A stretch of DNA of 64,000 nucleotides from Nereida sp024640765 (GTDB lineage: Bacteria; Pseudomonadota; Alphaproteobacteria; Rhodobacterales; Rhodobacteraceae). Position numbers and translations under genes: made by a program. This document shows positions 17,418 to 25,381 of the stretch, piece by piece (the first letter of the stretch is position 1; each line of letters begins with the position of its first letter). The stretch is taken from positions 41,269 through 105,268 of the forward strand of contig JAHEEK010000014.1 in the NCBI GenBank assembly GCA_024640765.1. The letters run 5' to 3'. The notes beneath the pieces were generated by a model that did no database searches, was not told the DNA's origin, and saw only the letters and a list, made by a program, of their open reading frames with translations.

Positions 17418-18060
17418 ATGAAATACTTTTTGCAAAAAACAGTTTGGTTCCTGTGGGTTTTGGGCGTTGCGGTGTCGCTCGCGGGATATGCGCAGGCGTG
17501 TAGTACGCCTGCTTTGACCGGCGCACATAATGCCATGGTGCCCGCAAAATCACCTGATAGTGCGTTGTTTGACAGTGCGGTTCTGCGCTACGTCAACAAA
17601 GTGCGGTGCTCAAAAGGGTTGTCAGCGTTAACTTCTGCCAGTGGTTTGGTGGATGTCGCTGAAGTGCATTCAAAATGGATGGCTAAGTTCCCAACAGCTC
17701 AATCACAAATCGCGTGTGTCAGGGATGAATACGTTCAAAAAACGGCTCAAGGCATCTGGCGTGGGCAGTCGTGCCGGATCGGAAAATATTGGTGTTACCC
17801 ATCGTTATCAGTTGGAAACAGCAGGTGTTTTCTGGACCCGCGATCTAAGCGCGTGTCGGTTCGAAGCTAAGGGGCGGACAATACCTGCGCATTCATGCAA
17901 AAGTTTGGCTAATCATATTGTGAACATGTGGATGGCGTCATCGGGTCACCGCAAAAACATTCTTGCGCGAAAATCTAAGCTTATAGGGGCATCACTTGCC
18001 TTTGATGGTAAGTCGCCCAACTGTGGTCGCTACTTTATTACGCAGAATTTTGCAGGTTAG
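17418..18060 (+). pseudogene. CAP/SCP-domain secreted protein, frameshifted
   Basis: The first half (ATG at 17418) encodes a signal peptide and the start of a CAP domain (LRYVNKVRCSKGLSAL, VAEVHSKWMAKF). The second half, in the +1 frame to the TAG at 18060, carries the rest: MNTFKKRLKASGVGSRAGSE, SSGHRKNILARK, and CGRYFITQNFAG. The two halves join well if one C is removed from the CCC at 17690-17692, giving MAKFQQLNHKSRVSGMNTF. As written, the first frame stops at 17870 without the catalytic-like core. CAP proteins are secreted, cysteine-rich and of unclear role in bacteria. It is a pseudogene or carries a sequencing error; see findings. Confidence 0.8.
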
Positions 18061-18095
18061 TCCGGCGGCCATTTCTAAGCCCGATGTGAGAAACG

Positions 18096-18129
18096 AAAAA
18101 AGCCGCCCCAATTTAATGGAGCGGCTTTT
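18096..18129. terminator. Bidirectional Rho-independent terminator
   Basis: An A-flanked hairpin: AAAAAAGCCGCCCC, loop of about 8, GGAGCGGCTTTT. The stem is near-perfect and has runs of A on the left and T on the right, so it can end rpmJ on the minus strand and the CAP gene on the plus strand. Confidence 0.85.
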
Positions 18130-18150
18130 GAATGTTCAATTGTCGAAGGC

Positions 18151-18276
18151 TTAGCCCTGACGTGCCTTGAAGCGAGGCTGTGTTTTGTTGATCACGTAAA
18201 CGCGGCCTTTGCGGCGAACGATACGGCAGTCGCGGTGACGGTTCTTCAGCGACCGGAGCGAGTTCTTGACTTTCAT
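18151..18276 (-). CDS. rpmJ: 50S ribosomal protein L36 (bL36)
   Basis: A 41-residue basic protein encoded on the minus strand: MKVKNSLRSLKNRHRDC at the start, then VRRKGRVYVINKTQ and a FKARQG end. It is the 41-residue form of bL36 that has lost most zinc-binding cysteines, typical of alphaproteobacteria, where this is the only copy. It is a structural protein of the large ribosomal subunit. It is a single-gene unit with an AGGAGA ribosome site upstream and the 18096-18129 terminator after it. It is too short for a normal ORF scan. Confidence 0.95.
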   Translation of the reverse strand: MKVKNSLRSLKNRHRDCRIVRRKGRVYVINKTQPRFKARQG

Positions 18277-18361
18277 AAGTCTGTCTCCTGTTTTTCCGGC
18301 GCGAGATCACGCCATTCAAGTTGCGTTTGCTTCAAAGGCTAATGCCAAGAAGCGGTTATCA

Positions 18362-18436
18362 TGGTGGGCACTACTGGGATCGAACCAGTGACCCCTTCGA
18401 TGTCAACGAAGTGCTCTACCGCTGAGCTAAGCGCCC
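18362..18436 (-). tRNA. tRNA-Val (GAC)
   Basis: Read on the minus strand, the 75-base gene starts GGGCGCTTAGCTCAGC, has a 5-bp anticodon stem CTTCG/CGAAG enclosing TTGACAT (anticodon GAC), a T arm with GGTTCGATCC, and an encoded CCA (18364-18362). The acceptor pairs GGGCGCT with AGTGCCC with one wobble. It lies between rpmJ and the amidohydrolase-like gene. Confidence 0.95.
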
Positions 18437-18589
18437 ATGAACCATTAACTTTGCGACCAGCCCAATTAAAAAGGACGCGGGTCGCGCCGCGTCAGGTGAG
18501 AGGTTGATTAGAAGGCTTCAGCTAAAAGATCAAGGGGGCTTTTGGAAACAAAGTGAAACAGTCTATGTTATGTTCAAACGGAGCCCGAA

Positions 18590-19450
18590 ATGCCGAAAGC
18601 AGTCTACTTTTTAGACCTCCCAGAGGTCCGAAATACAAGCGTTGTCTTCGCCAGCCCCCACAGTGGGCGGGACTATTCACGCGCATTCATGCAGCGGACC
18701 GTTTTGGACGCACACACGATTCGGACATCTGAGGATGCATTCGTTGATCGCCTCTTTTCCAAGGCACCGGATTTGGGTGCGGTGTTTTTGCACGCTGGCG
18801 CGCCGCGTGCTTTTGTGGACCTGAACCGTGCTGCGGATGAAATGGATTGCGCAGTGGTCGAAGGTGCGCCGCGCATCGTGCACAACCCCCGAATTGCCTC
18901 GGGACTTGGAGTGATTCCCCGCGTTGTGGCCTCTGGTCGGGCAATCTACCGAGGCAAGCTCACACGGGCCGAGGCCGCACTTAGGGTTGATGAATATTGG
19001 CGGCCCTATCACGCGGCGTTGGCCAAAGAGATGCGTGCCAACCATGCCCAGTTTGGCAGCGCTATTTTGATTGATTGTCACTCAATGCCCCATGAAGCGA
19101 TTGAGGCGATCAAAACTCCTCAAGGACAGCGTCCGCAGATTGTGATTGGTGACCGGTTTGGGTCCTCTGCAAGCTCTGATATCGTTGATCGCGTAGAGGC
19201 TGCTTTTACACGTGTTGGCTTTGTCACGGCACGCAACGCGCCGTTTGCAGGTGCCTATATAACCCAAGCTTACGGACGGCCATCACGCGGGATGCACGCA
19301 ATCCAGATTGAGATTGATCGCTCGCTTTACATGGATGAAGTGCTGATTGAACCAAACGCAGATTTTCAGGCGGTGCGCCGCAAGATCACAGCCGCGATGG
19401 CTGACATCGTTGAAATTGGCCAGTGCCAAGTGCCGCTCGCTGCTGAGTAG
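18590..19450 (+). CDS. N-formylglutamate amidohydrolase family protein
   Basis: A 286-residue protein of the N-formylglutamate deformylase/amidohydrolase family. Motifs seen are VVFASPHSGRDYSR near residue 20 with the metal-binding HSG, VDLNRAADEMD at about 76-86, ILIDCHSMPHE (about 160) and the final GMHAIQIEIDRSLYMDE. These provide the zinc ligands and base. Classical HutG acts at the last step of histidine degradation, but no other hut genes are nearby, so the natural substrate may be another N-acyl or peptide amide. Its TAG stop abuts the convergent dinB stop with no spacer, so there is no room for a separate terminator. Confidence 0.88.
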   Translation: MPKAVYFLDLPEVRNTSVVFASPHSGRDYSRAFMQRTVLDAHTIRTSEDAFVDRLFSKAPDLGAVFLHAGAPRAFVDLNRAADEMDCAVVEGAPRIVHNPRIASGLGVIPRVVASGRAIYRGKLTRAEAALRVDEYWRPYHAALAKEMRANHAQFGSAILIDCHSMPHEAIEAIKTPQGQRPQIVIGDRFGSSASSDIVDRVEAAFTRVGFVTARNAPFAGAYITQAYGRPSRGMHAIQIEIDRSLYMDEVLIEPNADFQAVRRKITAAMADIVEIGQCQVPLAAE

Positions 19451-20710
19451 TTAGCGCAGCGCGCGTCCCTTCATAATTGCGTCCTTGCCAAATCGTTCTC
19501 TGATGGCGTCTGTGGCGCGTTCGGCTGCGGCGCGCTTTGGGGCGTCTGGGTCCAAAAGGTCGCCCGCGCTGTCAGCAACTGAGGATGGCCCAAGGTCGGA
19601 CAGACCAACGCCAATCAAGCGAAATGGACCTTGGTTACTTACCTGATCAAACAGCTGTCTTGCGTGCCTATAAATTCGGTCGGCGATTTGCGTGCTATCG
19701 GTCAACGTGATGCGCTTCGATAGAGTTTTGAACTTTGCCGTTTTGAGCTTGAGGGTCACGACTGTGCCCGCCAACTCACGTGCCTTGGCTCGCGCACTGA
19801 CTTTTTCGGAAAGCCGCCAAAGGTGCCCATCAAGTAGGTCAACCGCTGCGGTGTCTTCGTTGAATGTAGTCTCATTACTAATTGATTTAATGGGTCGGTG
19901 TGCGGAAACAGTGCGCTTGTCGTCACCGCGCGCCAGATGCCAAAGACGCTCTCCGATACTACCAAACCTCAGGATCAGGTCTTTTTGCTCCCACCTCAGT
20001 AGATCCGTAAACGTGTGAATACCCGCCTGTTCAAGCGTTGCGCGCGCAGACGGTCCGACACCCCAGATCATGCCCACGGGCTTGTCTTTCAGGAACGTCG
20101 TGGTTTCAGCTTTGCCGATCACGGAAAAGCCCCGCGGTTTATCCAAATCGGATGCGACTTTTGCTAAAAACTTATTGTGGCTAAGGCCGATTGATCCGGT
20201 GATCCCGATTTCTTCGCGCATCCTTTTGACAAGTCGAGCGAGCATCACGGCTGGGGGCGCCCCGTGAAGTTTGTGGGTACCGGACATGTCCAAAAATGCC
20301 TCGTCTAAGGACAGCGGTTCAATGGCGGGGGTTAGTTCCTCCATCAGGGCGCGGATTTGTTTCGATACATCGGCATAGACATCCATGCGGCCGCGCACGA
20401 CCACTGCATCTGGGCAAAGCTTTAGGGCCTTAAACATCGGCATCGCGGACCGGACGCCGCGAATGCGTGCAATGTAGCAAGCGGTACTGACGACGCCGCG
20501 CCGCCCGCCGCCTATGATGACGGGTTTGTCCGCAAGCTCTGGATTATCGCGTTTCTCAACGCTGGCATAAAAGGCATCGCAATCCATATGGGCGACTGAC
20601 AAATCAAACAGTTCGGGATGCGCCAACATACGCGGACTGCCGCAATCCACGCAGCGTCGCGGTTCTTGCGCAGAGTAAGTGGTTAAGCAGTCGCGACAAA
20701 TTGCAGGCAT
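19451..20710 (-). CDS. dinB: DNA polymerase IV with N-terminal zinc ribbon
   Basis: A 419-residue Y-family translesion polymerase. The palm motif MDCDAFYASVEKRD starts near residue 42, the second catalytic carboxylates are in LSLDEAFLDMSGTHK, and helix-hairpin-helix and little-finger domains follow. Ahead of the polymerase is a 35-residue extension with four cysteines (CRDCLTTY and CVDCGSPR), a likely zinc ribbon found in one group of alphaproteobacterial DinB proteins. DinB copies past damaged bases at the cost of mutations. No LexA box was clearly seen upstream, so SOS control is not supported by what I can see. The gene is convergent with the amidohydrolase-like gene. Confidence 0.95.
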   Translation of the reverse strand: MPAICRDCLTTYSAQEPRRCVDCGSPRMLAHPELFDLSVAHMDCDAFYASVEKRDNPELADKPVIIGGGRRGVVSTACYIARIRGVRSAMPMFKALKLCPDAVVVRGRMDVYADVSKQIRALMEELTPAIEPLSLDEAFLDMSGTHKLHGAPPAVMLARLVKRMREEIGITGSIGLSHNKFLAKVASDLDKPRGFSVIGKAETTTFLKDKPVGMIWGVGPSARATLEQAGIHTFTDLLRWEQKDLILRFGSIGERLWHLARGDDKRTVSAHRPIKSISNETTFNEDTAAVDLLDGHLWRLSEKVSARAKARELAGTVVTLKLKTAKFKTLSKRITLTDSTQIADRIYRHARQLFDQVSNQGPFRLIGVGLSDLGPSSVADSAGDLLDPDAPKRAAAERATDAIRERFGKDAIMKGRALR

Positions 20711-20790
20711 AATGCTGTGATACGCGCCTCACGGGGTGCCAGCAACGTTTACGAGATTTTTCTTGGCAATTAGATACGACACGTGTAGGG

Positions 20791-20806
20791 GTTTCCTATA
20801 GGAAAC
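20791..20806. promoter_or_regulatory. Perfect 16-nt palindrome, candidate operator
   Basis: GTTTCCTATAGGAAAC is a perfect inverted repeat, two bases ahead of the first riboswitch helix (20809). The position, between dinB and the glycine riboswitch, suits a repressor or activator site at the promoter of the D-amino-acid dehydrogenase-like gene. I do not know the regulator; Lrp-, GntR- or IscR-like proteins bind sites of this general shape, but no such gene is in the window. Alternatively it is a hairpin at the 5' end of the leader. Confidence 0.45.
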
Positions 20807-20808
20807 AT

Positions 20809-20989
20809 GTCCGCTCGGGAGAGCGTGGATTATGCCACCGCCGAAGGAGCAACCACCCCGGTCACCTCTCAGGCAACAGGACTGGCGGACGTGTCACACT
20901 CTGGAGAGACGCCTTTTAGCAAGGCGCACCGAAGGCGCAAGCGGTTCCATACGGACCGTGCATCGCTCAGGTAAGGCGAACGGAGCGGG
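20809..20989 (+). ncRNA. Tandem glycine riboswitch
   Basis: Two glycine aptamers in series. Aptamer 1 (20809-20890) is closed by GTCCGC/GCGGAC and contains CGGGAGAG, CGCCGAAGGAGCAA and CACCTCTCAGGCAACAGGAC, the conserved core of the family. After a short linker, aptamer 2 (about 20898-20989) repeats the pattern with TCTGGAGAG, CACCGAAGGCGCAAGCGG and CGCTCAGGTAAGGCGAACGG. It ends some 43 bases before the start codon of an FAD D-amino-acid dehydrogenase-like gene and would switch it on or off in response to glycine. No terminator hairpin with a U-run lies between aptamer 2 and the gene, so control probably acts on translation or the exact mode is unclear. Confidence 0.93.
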
Positions 20990-21031
20990 GTTGTTTGGGC
21001 AAGTGCGCCCAACCGTTTGGAGTGTGAAAAC

Positions 21032-22279
21032 ATGACTCGTATCGCAGTAATCGGCGCTGGCATCACCGGTGTGACAACAGCTTTTGAATTGGTCAGCCGT
21101 GGTCTTGATGTTGTTGTATTCGACAGAAATCGCTATGCGGCGATGGATACCAGTTTTGCCAATGGTGGGCAGCTTTCTGCATCAAACGCAGAGGTTTGGA
21201 ACACTGTCGGGACGGTCCTGAAAGGCATCAAATGGATGGCGCGGCGCGATGCGCCCTTGTTGGTGAACCCGCGCCCAAGCTGGCATAAAATCAGCTGGAT
21301 GGCTGAGTTCTTGAGCAACATTCCGAACTACAAAAACAACACAGTTCAAACAGCGGCGCTGGCGGTTAAGGCGCGCGCTGGATTGCAGTCTATGGCGGAC
21401 CGTGCGGGACTAGATTTTGACTGGTCTCCGGCGGGCATTCTGCACTTTTATAAAAATGAAAAAGACATGGCGCACGCTCGCAAAGTGAACGAGCTTTTGT
21501 CGCAAGGCGGTGTGGAACGTGTTGAGCTGACGCCTGATCAGGTCCGTGAGCGTGAACCAAACCTGTGTGGCACCATCACTGGTGGGTTCTGGACGGAAAG
21601 TGACAGCACCGGCGATATTCACAAGTTCACGTTCGGACTTGCAAAGTGGCTTGAGGCACAGGGTGTTGATTTCCGCATGGGCAAACCGGTTGAGCAACTT
21701 AGCAGTGCAAATGGTGAGACCCGCGTGAACGGTGAAGCTTTTGACGGTGTCGTCGTTTGCGCTGGCGTTGGTAGCCGTGCGATGGCCAAAAAGCTGGGCG
21801 ACCGCGTTAACATTTATCCCGTTAAGGGCTACTCAATCACTGTGAATATGCCGGATGCAAGCAGCCAAGATGGTGCGCCGATGGTGTCTTTACTTGATGA
21901 TGATGCGAAGATTGTGACGTCTCGTCTGGGTAAAGACCGTTTCCGTGTTGCGGGGACGGCAGAATATAACGGTGAAAACCGTGATATTCGCGCAGACCGC
22001 ATTGAGCCGCTGACCAAGTGGGTGGAAACGCATTTCCCATCAATCTCGACGGAACACGTGGTGCCTTGGGCAGGTCTGCGCCCGATGATGCCAAATATGA
22101 TGCCGCGCGTGGGCGCCGGCAAACGTGCGGGTGTATTTTACAACACAGGTCACGGGCATTTGGGGTGGACATTATCGGCGGCAACTGCGGCATTGGTTGG
22201 CGCATCTGTCCGAGAGCATTTTGCGTCAAAAGGTGGCGCACAAGGCAACGAACGCGGATTTACCTTCAAAAGCGCCTGA
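21032..22279 (+). CDS. dadA: D-amino-acid dehydrogenase / glycine-oxidase-like FAD enzyme
   Basis: A 415-residue FAD oxidoreductase of the DAO family. The Rossmann motif IAVIGAGITGVTTAFEL is at the N-terminus, followed by TSFANGGQLSASNAEVW, typical of DadA, and ends with the FAD-binding region YNTGHGHLGWTLSAAT. It resembles the dehydrogenase that oxidises D-amino acids to 2-oxo acids at the membrane, using quinone. The ATG at 21032 has a GGAG ten bases upstream and is chosen over an upstream TTG. The glycine riboswitch in front suggests that glycine, or an amine made from it, is the substrate or signal, so the enzyme may act on glycine or sarcosine as well as D-alanine; that part is inference. 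No alanine racemase gene is adjacent. Confidence 0.85.
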   Translation: MTRIAVIGAGITGVTTAFELVSRGLDVVVFDRNRYAAMDTSFANGGQLSASNAEVWNTVGTVLKGIKWMARRDAPLLVNPRPSWHKISWMAEFLSNIPNYKNNTVQTAALAVKARAGLQSMADRAGLDFDWSPAGILHFYKNEKDMAHARKVNELLSQGGVERVELTPDQVREREPNLCGTITGGFWTESDSTGDIHKFTFGLAKWLEAQGVDFRMGKPVEQLSSANGETRVNGEAFDGVVVCAGVGSRAMAKKLGDRVNIYPVKGYSITVNMPDASSQDGAPMVSLLDDDAKIVTSRLGKDRFRVAGTAEYNGENRDIRADRIEPLTKWVETHFPSISTEHVVPWAGLRPMMPNMMPRVGAGKRAGVFYNTGHGHLGWTLSAATAALVGASVREHFASKGGAQGNERGFTFKSA

Positions 22280-22321
22280 TAAGCCGCCATAGTCAGGTCA
22301 ATTCAATAGGAGAGGCTGACT

Positions 22322-23224
22322 ATGGGGAATGAAGAGTTTTTGCAGGTTTTATTTAGTATTTTGGGCGGCAAAATCGTTGTGGTGTTGCTGGCCGCGTTTA
22401 TCATTATTTGTATTCTGCTTGGAGTTCGGATCGTTCCGCAGTCAGAGCAGTTTGTCATTGAACGTTTTGGTCGGCTTAAGGCGGTGCTTGGGCCCGGCAT
22501 TAACTTCATTGTCCCGCTCCTTGATCGCGTGGCGCATCGGATTTCGATCCTTGAGCGGCAGCTTCCGAATGCCTCACAGGACGCGATCACGTCGGACAAC
22601 GTTTTGGTACGGGTTGAGACATCCGTATTCTATCGCATCACAGAGCCTGAGCGGACAGTTTACCGGATCCGCGACGTAGACGCAGCGATCGCAACAACGG
22701 TGGCTGGTATTGTGCGCGCCGAGATCGGCAAGATGGAACTTGACGAGGTGCAATCAAACCGCGCGCAACTGATTGAACAGATCAAGGCGCTGGTGGAAGA
22801 GGCCGTAGATAACTGGGGCATTGAGGTCACTCGCGCAGAACTTCTGGACGTGAACCTTGATCAAGCGACCCGCGACGCGATGTTGCAACAGTTGAACGCC
22901 GAACGTGAACGCCGCGCGCAAGTTACACGTGCAGAAGGTGAGAAACGCTCGGTTGAGCTGCAGGCGGACGCTGATCTTTATGCGGCACAAAAACAGGCTG
23001 AGGCGCGCCGTATTCAGGCGGACGCTGAGGCCTACGCAACTGCGACGGTTGCTGACGCGATCAATGCGCATGGCTTGGAAGCAGCACAGTATCAAGTGGC
23101 TTTGAAGCAGGTTGAAGCCCTGAACACACTTGGAAATGGCAATGGAAAAAGCACGATCGTGGTGCCGGCAAATGCGCTTGAGGCGTTTGGCAATGCGTTC
23201 AATATGCTGAAAGGGCGCGGTTAA
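22322..23224 (+). CDS. SPFH/Band 7 protein (QmcA/stomatin-like)
   Basis: A 300-residue membrane protein with one N-terminal helix (about residues 15-37), the SPFH domain (about 40-190: VPQSEQFVIERFGRLKAVL, ERTVYRIRDVDAAI, RAEIGKMELDEV) and a long alanine- and glutamate-rich coiled coil with QADADLYAAQKQAEARR near 235. SPFH proteins form large ring assemblies in the membrane that gather or restrain proteases and quality-control factors. It is translated just upstream of an NfeD-like gene with one base between stop and ATG; SPFH and NfeD pairs are a widely conserved functional unit. AGGAGA precedes the start. Confidence 0.92.
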   Translation: MGNEEFLQVLFSILGGKIVVVLLAAFIIICILLGVRIVPQSEQFVIERFGRLKAVLGPGINFIVPLLDRVAHRISILERQLPNASQDAITSDNVLVRVETSVFYRITEPERTVYRIRDVDAAIATTVAGIVRAEIGKMELDEVQSNRAQLIEQIKALVEEAVDNWGIEVTRAELLDVNLDQATRDAMLQQLNAERERRAQVTRAEGEKRSVELQADADLYAAQKQAEARRIQADAEAYATATVADAINAHGLEAAQYQVALKQVEALNTLGNGNGKSTIVVPANALEAFGNAFNMLKGRG

Positions 23225-23225
23225 T

Positions 23226-23498
23226 ATGGATGCACTGGCAAACACGTGGTGGGCATGGGCTGCGTTTGCCCTTGTTTTGGCGATCCTTGAGGTGCTGGCC
23301 CCGGGCTTTGTCCTGCTGGGGTTCGCCATTGGTGCGGCGCTGGTGTCTGTTTTGGTTTGGCTCAACGTCGGCCTGTCGTTGATCTGGCTGTCACTCTTGT
23401 TTGCTGTGGCGTCACTTGTTGCGTGGCTTGTGCTGCGGTCGGTTTTTCAACTCAAGACCGGCCAAGTGCGCACGTTTGATGAAGATATAAACAGCTGA
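23226..23498 (+). CDS. NfeD-like membrane protein
   Basis: A 90-residue protein with two or three hydrophobic segments (ILEVLAPGFVLLGFAIGAAL, then LSLIWLSLLFAVASLVAW). This is the short, mostly membrane form of NfeD; the C-terminal OB domain is minimal. It starts one base after the stop of the SPFH gene, and NfeD partners are known to act with SPFH proteins in membrane quality control. Confidence 0.87.
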   Translation: MDALANTWWAWAAFALVLAILEVLAPGFVLLGFAIGAALVSVLVWLNVGLSLIWLSLLFAVASLVAWLVLRSVFQLKTGQVRTFDEDINS

Positions 23499-23500
23499 CC

Positions 23501-23532
23501 AAAAAAAAGGCCCGCTTAAATGGCGGGCCTTT
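23501..23532. terminator. Intrinsic terminator between NfeD gene and etfA
   Basis: AAAAAAAAGGCCCGC, loop, GCGGGCCTTT. The stem is strong; the eight A residues become a U-run on the minus strand, so it is best placed to end the etfB-etfA transcript and can also act on the plus strand. Confidence 0.85.
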
Positions 23533-23552
23533 CTAACCTGTCTAAAAAGAGT

Positions 23553-24482
23553 TTAGCCCAGTTTGCTGGTCAATTCAGGGACTGCGTCGAAGAGGTCTGC
23601 GACCAAGCCGTAATCAGCAACTTGGAAGATAGGTGCTTCTTCGTCTTTGTTGATTGCCACGATGATCTTTGAGTCCTTCATGCCAGCAAGGTGCTGGATC
23701 GCGCCGGAGATGCCGACAGCAACATAAAGATCAGGTGCGACGACCTTGCCGGTTTGGCCAACTTGCCAATCGTTTGGCGCATAACCACTGTCCACGGCCG
23801 CGCGTGATGCGCCAACGGCGGCACCAAGCTTGTCTGCAAGTGTTTCGATCAGTTTGAAATCATCTTCTGACCCAACGCCGCGGCCGCCGGAGACAACTAC
23901 ACCGGCTGATGTCAGCTCGGGGCGGTCAGATGTCGCGACTTTGTCTTCGACCCATTCGGACAGGCCTGCGTTACCAGCGGCAGCAATGTTCTCAACTGTT
24001 GCGGAGCCGCCTTCGCCTGCAGCGTCAAATGTTGACGTCCGGATAGTTGCGACTTTTTTGGCGTCTGCTGATTTAACAGTCTGGATTGCGTTGCCCGCAT
24101 AGATGGGGCGCTCGAATGTGTCTGCGTCGATCACAGCAGTCACTTCAGAAATCACCATCACGTCCAGCATCGCCGCTACGCGGGGCAAGATGTTCTTGGA
24201 AGCAGCGGTAGAAGGCGCAACGATGTGGTCATAGTCACCAGCCAGCGATACGATCAGATCAGCAACAGGCTCGGCCAAGTCATGGCCGTATTCGGCGGCA
24301 TCCGCGCAAAGCACTTTGCCCACGCCGTCAAGCGCAGCAGCCGCCGTTGCAGCATCTGCGCAGCCTTCGCTTGCGCAAAGGACAGTGACATCGCCCAATG
24401 CTTTGGCCGCAGTTAGGGCCTTTGCGGTCGCGTCTACGTTAAGTGCGCCACCATTTACTTCAGCAATCAGAAGAACAGCCAT
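23553..24482 (-). CDS. etfA: Electron transfer flavoprotein alpha subunit
   Basis: A 309-residue EtfA. The C-terminal FAD domain is clear: VVSGGRGVGSEDDF (about 190-205), PNDWQVGQTGKVVAPDLY and GISGAIQHLAGM with INKDEEAPIFQVADYGLV at the end. It pairs with EtfB to carry electrons from acyl-CoA and other dehydrogenases to the ETF-quinone oxidoreductase. Its ATG overlaps the etfB stop by one base (TAATG), a typical coupled operon, and a terminator follows at 23501-23532. Confidence 0.97.
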   Translation of the reverse strand: MAVLLIAEVNGGALNVDATAKALTAAKALGDVTVLCASEGCADAATAAAALDGVGKVLCADAAEYGHDLAEPVADLIVSLAGDYDHIVAPSTAASKNILPRVAAMLDVMVISEVTAVIDADTFERPIYAGNAIQTVKSADAKKVATIRTSTFDAAGEGGSATVENIAAAGNAGLSEWVEDKVATSDRPELTSAGVVVSGGRGVGSEDDFKLIETLADKLGAAVGASRAAVDSGYAPNDWQVGQTGKVVAPDLYVAVGISGAIQHLAGMKDSKIIVAINKDEEAPIFQVADYGLVADLFDAVPELTSKLG

Positions 24483-25240
24483 TATACAGCCCCCGCTTCT
24501 TTGAGTTTCTCGACCAGCTCATCAATTGAGCCAACTTTGATACCAGCCGCACGTTCTGCGGGCTCGGACGTGCCAACGATTTGCAGGCGCGGTGAGACGT
24601 CAACACCGTAATCAGCCGCGGTCTTTTCATCGAGCGGCTTCTTCTTGGCCTTCATGATGTTTGGCAAAGACGCATAGCGCGGCTCGTTCAGGCGCAAATC
24701 AACAGTGACGATAGCTGGCATCTTCACTTTGATGGTCTGCAAGCCGCCGTCGACTTCGCGTGTCACGGTCGCTGTGTCGCCATCAACGGCCAACTCAGAT
24801 GCAAAGGTTGCTTGTGACCACCCCAAAAGCGCCGACAGCATTTGACCGGTCGCGTTCATGTCGTTGTCGATCGCCTGTTTGCCAGCAAGGACAAGCCCGG
24901 GCTGCTCTTCATCGACAACAGCCTTGAGGATTTTGGCAACCGCGAGCGGCTCAATGTCAGTGTGCACGTCATCAGCAGCAACAACCAGAATGGCGCGGTC
25001 CGCACCCATCGCAAGCGCGTTGCGCAGAGTCTCTTGGCTTTGCTTTACGCCAATAGAAACCACAACTACTTCGTCAGCCGTTCCGGCTTCCTTCAAGCGG
25101 ATCGCCTGCTCAACTGCGATTTCGTCGAATGGGTTCATCGACATTTTGACGTTTGCAAGATCAACACCGCTGCCGTCCGCTTTCACACGAACCTTAACGT
25201 TATAGTCGATCACGCGTTTGACGGGCACGAGGACCTTCAT
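24482..25240 (-). CDS. etfB: Electron transfer flavoprotein beta subunit
   Basis: A 252-residue EtfB, the AMP-binding subunit: MKVLVPVKRVIDYNVKVRVK at the start, NPFDEIAVEQAIRLKE (about 37-52), the ALAMGADRAILV region, the GKQAIDNDMNATGQM recognition loop and the NIMKAKKKPLDEKT tail. An AGGAGAAACGCC ribosome site precedes the ATG. It is first in the two-gene operon, 141 bases from the cobalamin adenosyltransferase on the same strand. Confidence 0.97.
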   Translation of the reverse strand: MKVLVPVKRVIDYNVKVRVKADGSGVDLANVKMSMNPFDEIAVEQAIRLKEAGTADEVVVVSIGVKQSQETLRNALAMGADRAILVVAADDVHTDIEPLAVAKILKAVVDEEQPGLVLAGKQAIDNDMNATGQMLSALLGWSQATFASELAVDGDTATVTREVDGGLQTIKVKMPAIVTVDLRLNEPRYASLPNIMKAKKKPLDEKTAADYGVDVSPRLQIVGTSEPAERAAGIKVGSIDELVEKLKEAGAV

Positions 25241-25381
25241 GGCGTTTCTCCTGTTGGTAAGCCTTTACGCAGATTCGCTGCGCAATAATCTTCCTTGGTT
25301 GTCTAGCAACGCAGAACAAACGAAAACAGGGCAAAATCGACAACAAAAGGGTCTTCGACGCCGCGTTGCCTTTTCTGGCGC

